From assembly GCA_029883145.1 (NCBI GenBank), contig JAOUJR010000032.1, positions 1-11,094 of the forward strand: a stretch of 11,094 bases of DNA, written 5' to 3'. This DNA is from Nitrospirota bacterium (lineage in GTDB: Bacteria; Nitrospirota; Thermodesulfovibrionia; Thermodesulfovibrionales; SM23-35). The translations under genes were made by a program, and so were the position numbers. Positions 1-5,816 of the stretch are shown piece by piece (positions within the stretch are counted from its first letter, which is position 1; each line of letters opens with the position of its first letter). A model generated the notes under the pieces. It saw only the letters and a program-made list of their open reading frames with translations, was not told the DNA's origin and ran no database searches.

Positions 1-348
1 TTCAAGCTTTCCAACCCGTTCGCTGGATATTGTTCCGCCTCTCTCGGTGATGATACCTTTTACAGTATCCTGAAGCGTTGCTGCTGCAAGGGAAGGTGTC
101 TGACCCTCTACAAGTTTTGAGTCATCAGCCTTCCTCTCATCCTTTAATGAAGCAAGCTTTTTATTGAATTGAGGTCTTTCTGCGATAAGAGTAATATATT
201 TTTCAAGAGTCTTTATCTTTATAGCTTGCTCTTCTTTAATAGATGATAGCTCTGTCTGTATCTTTACATAACCATACTGATAACCAACAAGCACAATGAG
301 TATAACCATGAAGGGTATCGTAATGAGCAGTGTCTTATTTCTTTTCAC
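1..348 (-). CDS. gspM: GspM-like type II secretion inner-membrane protein, 3' end outside window
   Basis: The visible 116 codons start at a GTG (348-346) and stay open to the window edge, so the C-terminus is missing. The product begins with a basic KRNK stretch, then one hydrophobic segment (about residues 6-24), then a charged helical stretch (about 30-75) likely to be coiled coil. After this comes a segment with SLAAATLQDTVKG and ERGGTISS, which resembles the LQ...GG.. S signature of the T2SSM_b/PilO-like domain. GspM proteins are bitopic inner-membrane proteins that pair with GspL in the T2SS assembly platform. The GTG overlaps the last 14 bases of gspL, and a purine-rich AAAAGG sits 6 nt upstream. 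An in-frame ATG at 309 would start inside the membrane segment and drop the basic N-terminus, so GTG is preferred. The family is assigned from this pattern and from position after gspL, not from a search. Confidence 0.83.
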   Translation of the reverse strand, partial: MKRNKTLLITIPFMVILIVLVGYQYGYVKIQTELSSIKEEQAIKIKTLEKYITLIAERPQFNKKLASLKDERKADDSKLVEGQTPSLAAATLQDTVKGIITERGGTISSERVGKLE

Positions 349-1891
349 TTTTTACCTTTTCTCCTTTTTCCTTCTCCTGTTCATCTTTTTTAATACCCTC
401 TCTCTCCATCTTTATAATGAACCGATCAGAATTCATCCTTACGTCTCTAAAAGTGGGGGATGCAAATGCGACCTTTTCGAAATATTTTGATGTCTCGAGC
501 TTTGGCAGAAGCTCTGTTGCTGAGCTTGCATAACCCTCGATCTCCACTGTTGGCTCTGTAATTTTCACTCTCGTAAGCCAAGCGGTCTTTGGAAGAATAG
601 TGGTGAGTTCTTTGAGGGTATTGAGTGTCATTGACCTGTTTCCCTTGAAGTTATGTATCGTAGAGATTTCATTACTCAGTCCGTCAATTTCCTTCCTTAT
701 CCCCTCAATCTTTTTGATTTCATCCTTTCTTAATGTGATCTGACGATCAATCTCATTAAGCTTTGTCCCCTCAATCTGAAGAGGGGCAATTATATAGAGA
801 ACCCACAGAACAATGATTGCGCATATGAGGATTATTGTGAAAGTCATAGGTGTTTTAGATATCTCATGATGACCTTTTTCAAGCAAATTTATCCCCTTTG
901 CCTTTGGCCACAATGATTCTAAGATACCCCCGATGACAGTATGGGTAAGTTCTTTCTGCGGCTCTGAAAGCTTGACCTTTGTATCTGTCTCATTCAGTAT
1001 CCTGACGGGAAGGTTCATCTTTAACCTCAGCATTTCTTTCAAGGTAGGATTACTATCTTTTAAAAGGGCTATAATCTGAGGTGGCTTCCCCTCTTGTTTG
1101 GCCTCATTGAGTAAGAGTTCTATTTCTGTCATAATTGTTTCAATTTTTGATTTCTCATCTGCTGTGGGAAAACTTCCTGTGAAAGCATGAGTTATTACAC
1201 CATCAAAAAATAGAGCACCTTCATAACCATCTTCTTTTATCTCCAGGAAGATCGGGTTTTCCTTTTTATACATATAATGGCAAAGAGTACCTATACATGA
1301 GAGATTCACCGTTAACCGGGAAACATGAATACCTTTTTCCTTGAGCGCGTTTACATATGGGGTTATTGAGTCTGCTTTTGCTGCCACAATTAAAAGGGTA
1401 AGTTTTTTTCCGTCTTCCTTTAATACCCTGAAATCATAGAATGCATCTTCAGGACTGAGTGGAGTCAACCTGTCAAGCTCATATGAGACTACGTCTGAGA
1501 GCGTTTCTTTAATGGTAGACGGAAACTCTGCGATCTTGATAATAGCCCACGCTTTTGGAATGCTTAGGGTTACATCTGTTTTTACGATTCCAAAGTCACG
1601 CATGGCTAAGGCTACCGAGGAAACAAGTCCCTCTGGCTGTGGATACCTTTCCTGATCCAGTGGATAATTTCTCGATTTTCTTATCTTTATCCGTGATAAA
1701 AATCTTGAGCCATAGGCAATGGACAGACTCCCTTTCTCAATTGAAATACATAAATTTTTCTTTGGTGCTATTATATCGTCAGCAATACTGAAAGTAAGGA
1801 CCCTCTGCACAGGGGGCCACATCTCCTTCAGCTTTATCGCTGAATCAGAGGCAATTGATACTATTTTTTTAATGGCGATTGTCCTTGTCAT
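335..1891 (-). CDS. gspL: GspL-type T2SS platform protein (PilM-like plus PilN-like)
   Basis: This is a 518-residue bitopic protein. Residues about 45-335 look like the actin-like cytoplasmic domain shared by GspL and PilM: short beta-strand blocks, the DVTLSIPKAWAIIKIAEFP segment near 106-124, and FYDFRVL at 151-157. A single strong membrane segment lies at about 350-370. It is followed by a charged coiled-coil-like stretch (about 375-412) and a PilN/GspL-type periplasmic ferredoxin-like domain (about 420-495, including LPKTAWLTRVKI and VEIEGYA). In known systems GspL recruits the GspE ATPase through the cytoplasmic domain and binds GspM through the periplasmic part. The ATG overlaps the gspK stop as ATGA. 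At 518 residues it seems somewhat longer than many GspL proteins. There is an extra basic N-terminal region of about 45 residues and a very charged Lys/Glu tail (496-518), which is encoded by the purine-rich run that also supplies the gspM ribosome binding site. Confidence 0.88.
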   Translation of the reverse strand: MTRTIAIKKIVSIASDSAIKLKEMWPPVQRVLTFSIADDIIAPKKNLCISIEKGSLSIAYGSRFLSRIKIRKSRNYPLDQERYPQPEGLVSSVALAMRDFGIVKTDVTLSIPKAWAIIKIAEFPSTIKETLSDVVSYELDRLTPLSPEDAFYDFRVLKEDGKKLTLLIVAAKADSITPYVNALKEKGIHVSRLTVNLSCIGTLCHYMYKKENPIFLEIKEDGYEGALFFDGVITHAFTGSFPTADEKSKIETIMTEIELLLNEAKQEGKPPQIIALLKDSNPTLKEMLRLKMNLPVRILNETDTKVKLSEPQKELTHTVIGGILESLWPKAKGINLLEKGHHEISKTPMTFTIILICAIIVLWVLYIIAPLQIEGTKLNEIDRQITLRKDEIKKIEGIRKEIDGLSNEISTIHNFKGNRSMTLNTLKELTTILPKTAWLTRVKITEPTVEIEGYASSATELLPKLETSKYFEKVAFASPTFRDVRMNSDRFIIKMEREGIKKDEQEKEKGEKVKSEKK

Positions 1892-2826
1892 TGTGTTGTG
1901 TGTGATGGACTCTTGTAATAAACATATCTGAATTTATTGTTCGTCTCAAGGATAACTGTTGCCTTGAGAGCATAGCCTGCCTTTCCACTCCCTTTATACC
2001 CAACTGACTCAATGGTGAATGTGCTGGTCCGCCCTGTAATAATATACGGCGCCATTGAGATGTAGCTTCCGCCAAGAATCCCCTGAATTTCCTGTATACC
2101 TGTTATCTCTTTACTTTGCCTGAAGATTATTATCCCATCTGCAATTTCAGGCGTCATGCCCGGAATTGTCATAAGAACATCCTTGGTTGCTGCATTGACA
2201 TTAATCTGGCTGCTCGTAGAATTGACTGTGAGAAAGTCAATGATACCTTTTTTTTCACCACTTCCATAAAGTATCTCAGGCGTTACTCCCTTAACCAGCA
2301 AGAGTTCCTCTAAGGTGTCAAAATTCGCATTCTTTGCTTTATAAGGAGTAGGCAGAGACATATAGTAGTCACTCTCGGCGCCATGAAGCCTGTGAAGGTC
2401 GTCAGGGTCTTTCCAGTCCATTATGGAATCTACAATCGTATCTGCCTCTTCTTCCTGGACTCCTAAGTTCAGCAAAAGATTTTTTAATATTATATCAGAT
2501 ACTGAGTTTATGTTCACATGGCCTGCTTCATCCATAATCCTGATCGTGGAGTATCCATCTCCCAACTGGACAGTGTAAGGCGTTCCGTCTATTTTCCATA
2601 CTTCGCTGCCTTCAACAGAAAAAAATTGATTTCTATAAAAGAGTTCCATTATGCCTCTTTCCATTCCTGCTTCTGCAAGGAATTTTTTCCCTATCCCTTC
2701 CTTGAAAGCTAATGTAGCATGCGACTCTGTCCTTGTCATGTAGGAGAATGAAAACACGATGACCATTAAAACAGTCAGTACCCACAATACCAAGAGAAGG
2801 GCAATTCCTCTCTCTGATACTCTCAT
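1888..2826 (-). CDS. gspK: GspK, T2SS minor pseudopilin (tip subunit)
   Basis: The product of 312 residues starts MRVSERG, followed directly by a hydrophobic helix (IALLLVLWVLTVLM...), a seven-residue prepilin leader cut after Gly7. As is common in GspK, there is no Glu at position +5. Family motifs in order: DEAGHVNIN (about 99-107), DWKDPDD (137-143), GAESDYY (149-155), then a second helix-hairpin-helix-like block with INVNAA (208-213) and IPGMTPEIADGI. GspK forms the tip of the pseudopilus with GspI and GspJ. An upstream in-frame ATG at 2871 overlaps the gspJ stop as ATGA and would add 15 residues. I prefer 2826 because AAAGGAG (2841-2835) lies 8 nt upstream and the resulting leader is canonical. 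The stop overlaps the gspL ATG. Confidence 0.9.
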   Translation of the reverse strand: MRVSERGIALLLVLWVLTVLMVIVFSFSYMTRTESHATLAFKEGIGKKFLAEAGMERGIMELFYRNQFFSVEGSEVWKIDGTPYTVQLGDGYSTIRIMDEAGHVNINSVSDIILKNLLLNLGVQEEEADTIVDSIMDWKDPDDLHRLHGAESDYYMSLPTPYKAKNANFDTLEELLLVKGVTPEILYGSGEKKGIIDFLTVNSTSSQINVNAATKDVLMTIPGMTPEIADGIIIFRQSKEITGIQEIQGILGGSYISMAPYIITGRTSTFTIESVGYKGSGKAGYALKATVILETNNKFRYVYYKSPSHTTQ

Positions 2827-2834
2827 ACACCTTA

Positions 2835-2841
2835 CTCCTTT
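2835..2841 (-). promoter_or_regulatory. Ribosome binding site that decides the gspK start
   Basis: AAAGGAG on the minus strand sits 8 nt before the ATG at 2826. It lies inside the longer gspK reading frame that opens at 2871. This match argues for initiation at 2826 rather than at the ATGA overlap with gspJ. Confidence 0.65.
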
Positions 2842-2867
2842 ATGGTTTTGTGACTCATGTGCTTTTG

Positions 2868-3587
2868 TCATCGTTGTTTTTTGGACTTCTCTCTTGTTTC
2901 TCGCATTCTATTTTCTGAAGATGATTTTCCCGCAGATGATTTTATGCCGGTTGGCATTGAAGTTATCTGGGATATGGCTCCTTGTACCCTCACCGGAATT
3001 ATCATGGCAAGGTCCTTTGTTCTGTCAACAAGATGTAATCTTACCTTTTCCGGTATAGCTGTATCATCTGTCCATTGCTCAATCCACGTACCCTGTTCTT
3101 CTGTAGGATCTTTGTAAAAATATTCGAAATATATTTTATCAAAGGCATCAAAGAGCTTTGCATCTCGTTTGTTCTCAATGCCTACGATATTTTCAGATGC
3201 ATATAAGACCTGCTTCCCCAGGTCTCCGGATTCGACTCTGTAGGTAACAATCACATAACCTTTCTGTCCGCCCCAGATGGAATAGTTTGTCGAAAATTGC
3301 AAGGATTCCCTGTCGCCTTTAAAGAAGTATTTTTTAACACCATCTTCATCATAAGTGAGCGGGATTTCTGACTGAATCTGGGATTCTATGATACTCAGTG
3401 ATGCTTTGATCCTGTCAAGGGCTGCTATTCTTTTTTCTCCTGAATCTACAGAACGGTATCCGAGTCTCATGGCGCCAACGGTGATGAGGACAATAATCCC
3501 GAGTAAGGTAATAGAGATTATTAATTCAAGAAGGGTAAAACCAAGAGAATTTATTGTTAATGTTCGGCTGTTCCTTGAACTATTCAT
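2868..3587 (-). CDS. gspJ: GspJ, T2SS minor pseudopilin
   Basis: A 239-residue protein with a 16-residue leader ending in Gly16 before FTLLELIISITLLGIIVL. Phe is +1 and Glu21 is the +5 glutamate needed for N-methylation and assembly. After the membrane helix (about 17-40) comes a long amphipathic helix (ALDRIKASLSIIESQI) and a soluble beta-rich domain containing WGGQKGYVIVTYRVES and EKVRLHL, as in T2SSJ proteins. GspJ is part of the tip complex with GspI and GspK. The start lies one base after the gspI stop (TAA G ATG), so translation is probably coupled, and only a weak AG-rich Shine-Dalgarno is present. The C-terminal 25 or so residues (SSAGKSSSENRMRETREKSKKQR) are polar, basic and low-complexity, probably disordered. 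Assignment rests on the leader, the helix pattern and position between I and K. Confidence 0.88.
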   Translation of the reverse strand: MNSSRNSRTLTINSLGFTLLELIISITLLGIIVLITVGAMRLGYRSVDSGEKRIAALDRIKASLSIIESQIQSEIPLTYDEDGVKKYFFKGDRESLQFSTNYSIWGGQKGYVIVTYRVESGDLGKQVLYASENIVGIENKRDAKLFDAFDKIYFEYFYKDPTEEQGTWIEQWTDDTAIPEKVRLHLVDRTKDLAMIIPVRVQGAISQITSMPTGIKSSAGKSSSENRMRETREKSKKQR

Positions 3588-3588
3588 C

Positions 3589-4056
3589 TTATATCTTCTT
3601 TTCTACCACCTTCATTGCTTTGAGGGTGAGTGACTTCTCCTTCGTGTCTTTTATCCAGCGGATTATCAAGTTTACCTCTAAAAGCCTTATCTGCAGATTT
3701 TCTGTCCTGTCTTTCACGGCATCATATATCGAGACATCTATCCTGTAACCGTCATCTGTCGTTTCACTCCAGGACTTTTCTGAGAGTTCCTTGTCATCCA
3801 ACACGTCTCTCATTTTTATCTCTGCCTTTATGGCAGCGGATACATAGTCCTCCGAGGCAGCTATAGCTCTCAAATTGGCTGAGAAAAGCTGTAACACAAC
3901 AGTTATCGCAATGCCTAATAGTGCAGTGGCTACAAGAATCTCAAGGAGGGTAAAGCCTCCTCGTTGAGAATTCAAAGAGACGGTGAGACGGTGAGACGGT
4001 GAGATGGTGAAACGATGGTATCCCCGAATCTCTGAGTCTCTGAATCTCTGTGTCAT
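3589..4056 (-). CDS. gspI: GspI, T2SS minor pseudopilin with unusually long leader
   Basis: From the ATG at 4056, which overlaps the gspH stop as ATGA, the product is 155 residues. The prepilin cleavage site is RGG|FTLLEILVATALLGIAI, with Phe35 as +1 and Glu39 as +5. The mature domain (T2SSI type) carries ISEDYVSAAIKAEIKM-like helix residues typical of GspI (ASEDYVSAAIKAEIKM) and ends in a short beta domain. GspI nucleates the GspI-J-K tip complex. The leader would be 34 residues, much longer than the usual 6-15, because two arrays of 8-bp tandem repeats lie between the gspH stop and the cleavage site and are read through as RFRDSEIRGYHRFTIS and onward. An alternative TTG at 3975 would give MNSQRGG|FTLLE, a canonical seven-residue leader, but no Shine-Dalgarno precedes it. 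The frame also extends upstream to an ATG at 4119 inside gspH, which I judge too far. The gene is secure; the start is not. Confidence 0.85.
   Translation of the reverse strand: MTQRFRDSEIRGYHRFTISPSHRLTVSLNSQRGGFTLLEILVATALLGIAITVVLQLFSANLRAIAASEDYVSAAIKAEIKMRDVLDDKELSEKSWSETTDDGYRIDVSIYDAVKDRTENLQIRLLEVNLIIRWIKDTKEKSLTLKAMKVVEKKI
3977..4016. repeat. 8-bp tandem repeat array, five units
   Basis: On the plus strand three exact GAGACGGT units (3977-4000) are followed by one GAGATGGT (4001-4008) and one degenerate GAAACGAT (4009-4016). The array lies inside the gspI reading frame, just before the prepilin cleavage site, and encodes part of the HRFTISPSHRLTVS leader segment. The period of 8 is not a multiple of three, so gain or loss of one unit would change the frame. 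Confidence 0.9.
4026..4049. repeat. Second 8-bp tandem repeat array, three units
   Basis: On the plus strand GAATCTCT, GAGTCTCT and GAATCTCT follow one another directly (4026-4049). The array begins 10 bases beyond the first one, has the same period but a different unit, and encodes the QRFRDSE part of the long GspI leader next to the gspH/gspI stop-start overlap. Confidence 0.85.
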
Positions 4057-4490
4057 CTTACTACCACTGACCCAACGACAGGATCCATCTGTATGCTCAC
4101 TGCACGTTTGTTGTTCCACAGTACAATAGTGCCGCCCTCAACATTGCCAGTTGTATGAAATACAATCAGGTATTTCCCGTTAAGCTTCTCTCCCAAAAAT
4201 GGGTCTATTACCTTAATAAATATATCGGAAGGAATACTTTTACTCATACGACTTTCTATCCCGTAATTTTTTGAGTCAAGATCTATTGTTATCGTTTGTC
4301 TTTCACCATCTATCAGAGCAAGAGACCTTGCATGCTTGATGGCTGCTGACATCTCTCTGACTGTTGCATTGAATCTGTTTGAGGACAGGGTGTTCGCAAA
4401 AAAGAGGGTTGAGAGACCGAGTATGAGCATAATGAGGAATAGCACAATTATTAATTCCAGAAGGGTGAAACCGTTATTTTTAAGATTCAT
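4053..4490 (-). CDS. gspH: GspH, T2SS minor pseudopilin
   Basis: A 145-residue prepilin-like protein with the leader MNLKNNG cut before FTLLELIIVLFLIMLILGLSTLF. Phe8 is +1 and Glu12 is +5. The helix continues into FNATVREMSAAIKHARSLALIDGERQTITIDLDSKNYGI, the pattern of the GspH/FimT domain (R.....A.A...ARS.A...G), followed by a small beta domain. It lacks features expected of the major pseudopilin GspG, such as a Pro-rich segment after the helix and a C-terminal Ca-binding Asp cluster, so I call it GspH. GspH is thought to link the GspG shaft to the I-J-K tip. The upstream 10 bases are AT-rich with no clear Shine-Dalgarno, and the 91-bp palindromic element ends 10 bases before the start. The stop overlaps the gspI ATG as ATGA. 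Confidence 0.85.
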   Translation of the reverse strand: MNLKNNGFTLLELIIVLFLIMLILGLSTLFFANTLSSNRFNATVREMSAAIKHARSLALIDGERQTITIDLDSKNYGIESRMSKSIPSDIFIKVIDPFLGEKLNGKYLIVFHTTGNVEGGTIVLWNNKRAVSIQMDPVVGSVVVR

Positions 4491-4500
4491 ATTGATTTAT

Positions 4501-4591
4501 TTGTCATTGCGAGGTCGTTTCGACCGTGGCAATCTTAATAGACATGTATTGGCAAAACCATGAGATTGCTTCGCTTCGCTCGCAATGACAA
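4501..4591. repeat. 91-bp palindromic element with 13-bp terminal inverted repeats
   Basis: The left end TTGTCATTGCGAG (4501-4513) is the exact reverse complement of the right end CTCGCAATGACAA (4579-4591). Inside are a second complementary pair, GCAATCT (4529-4535) with AGATTGC (4563-4569), and a small perfect hairpin GGTCG-TTT-CGACC (4513-4525). The whole can fold into a branched hairpin on either strand. Sequences of the form GTCATTGCGAG...GAAGCAATCTC are familiar as dispersed intergenic repeats in several bacterial groups, so this is probably a non-autonomous, MITE- or REP-like repeat, though no copy number can be seen from one window. It fills most of the 135-bp gap between gspF and gspH and contains no significant reading frame. 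In the transcript it could stabilise RNA, attenuate transcription or be neutral. Confidence 0.85.
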
Positions 4592-4625
4592 TTTTCTACT
4601 TCTATTTTTGATTTACTTTTCACCA

Positions 4626-5816
4626 TTAAAATGGCAGTGCTGTGATGCTGAATATGGCCATGAGCATTGAGACAACGATAAACCCAATAATCAGACCCAT
4701 AGTAAGAATCATGACAGGCTCGAGAAGGCTTACAAATCTCTTTACAGCTTCCTTCAAGCTTTTCTCATATGTGGACGCGACCTTCATCAACATGATATCC
4801 AGCTGACCGGTCTCTTCTCCGACCTTGATCATGGACAGGGCAAGTGGTGGAAATACATTTGTATTCGTCAAGGGAAGTGCAATACCTTTGCCCTCCTTTG
4901 CACCTTTCGAAACATCATCAATAACAGAGGCAATAACCTGATTGTTTATGACGTCCTTTGCATTATTTAACGCCTGGAGGAGAGGTACTCCGCTTTTGAG
5001 GAGCGTGCCAAGTGTTCTGCAGAATCGCGCAGTTTCGAGCTTTCTTATCACGTCTCCCATCAATTTAAGCTTGAAGGAATCCCATTTGTATCTGCCGGTT
5101 TCAGATTTTATTGAGTGTTTAAAGATAAGCCATCCCGTGATGAACAATGAGAGGACAATCCACCAGTATGACTTCAGGTTGTTGCTGAAGGTAAGGAGGA
5201 TTTGTGTCGAAAGTGGCAAAGAGCCTCCAAGTTCCGCAAAGAGTACAGTGAATTTGGGAAGTACATACGTTAAGAGAATGATTACTGATATCCCGCCAGT
5301 GACGATAAGAACAGTAGGATATATCATTGCTGAAACGACATGTTCCTTTAATGCCTTTGCAGATTCAAGAAATTCATTCAGTTTGTCCAACACTACATCC
5401 AGCACACCACCAGCCTCACCAGCCCTTATCATGTTTATATAAATCTTTGGAAATACCTCAGGATGCCTCTGCAGTGCATCAGAAAATGAACTCCCTTCCC
5501 TGATGGATTTTAGAATGGATTGAATAATATTTTTCATCTCTTTGCTTTCAGATATCCCGGAGAGGATATTGAGGCTTCTGTCGAGAGGCACCCCGGAACT
5601 TAAAAGTGCAGAGAGCTCTGTGGTGAATGTCAAAAGGTCGCCCTTTGATGACCTTAAGGTAAACCTCTTTTTTATGCCTTCTTTTGGAGCGGCAACCTTC
5701 AGGGGAATGACCCCGGTGTTTTTCAGTCTTTCGATCGCAGTCTTTTCATCCGCTGCATCGATGACTCCTTCCACAATAGTACCTTCCATTGTGGTTGCCC
5801 TGTAAGAATAGATCAA
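4626..5816 (-). CDS. gspF: GspF, T2SS inner-membrane platform protein
   Basis: A 396-residue protein with the GspF/PilC layout: an N-terminal YSYRA...G...G segment, then two homologous T2SSF cytoplasmic helical domains (about 60-180 and 260-385). The duplicated motif is visible as RAGEAGGVLD (131-140) and KVGEETGQLD (331-340), and the paired LLSSGVPL (71-78) and LLKSGVPL (272-279). Membrane segments are near 163-187, 218-234 and 365-388. GspF couples the GspE ATPase to pseudopilus assembly in the inner membrane. The start is a TTG (5816-5814) immediately after the gspE stop. An AGGAGG five bases before it, and the family-typical YSYRA right after it, strongly support this non-ATG start. Length is normal for the family. 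It is followed by the palindromic element rather than by gspG. Confidence 0.95.
   Translation of the reverse strand: MIYSYRATTMEGTIVEGVIDAADEKTAIERLKNTGVIPLKVAAPKEGIKKRFTLRSSKGDLLTFTTELSALLSSGVPLDRSLNILSGISESKEMKNIIQSILKSIREGSSFSDALQRHPEVFPKIYINMIRAGEAGGVLDVVLDKLNEFLESAKALKEHVVSAMIYPTVLIVTGGISVIILLTYVLPKFTVLFAELGGSLPLSTQILLTFSNNLKSYWWIVLSLFITGWLIFKHSIKSETGRYKWDSFKLKLMGDVIRKLETARFCRTLGTLLKSGVPLLQALNNAKDVINNQVIASVIDDVSKGAKEGKGIALPLTNTNVFPPLALSMIKVGEETGQLDIMLMKVASTYEKSLKEAVKRFVSLLEPVMILTMGLIIGFIVVSMLMAIFSITALPF

Noticed and set aside
4057..4119. Longer GspI starting at the ATG at 4119
   Set aside because: It would extend 63 bases further into gspH and lengthen an already overlong leader to 55 residues. 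The ATGA-coupled start at 4056 fits the operon better.
4053..4490. Reading this pseudopilin as the missing major subunit GspG
   Set aside because: The region after the helix follows the GspH/FimT pattern (R.....A.A...ARS.A), and GspG's expected post-helix Pro and C-terminal Ca-binding Asp cluster are not seen.
4487..4507. Six-codon mini-ORF (MTNKSI) starting in the end of the palindromic repeat and overlapping the gspH ATG as ATGA
   Set aside because: No Shine-Dalgarno precedes it and a frame this short is expected by chance. Noted only because the overlap style matches other junctions in the operon.
4942..5442. Plus-strand open frame of 166 codons opposite gspF
   Set aside because: It lies entirely antisense to a well-supported gspF, has no recognisable domain or ribosome binding site, and its composition is what the opposite strand of a membrane protein gene would give.
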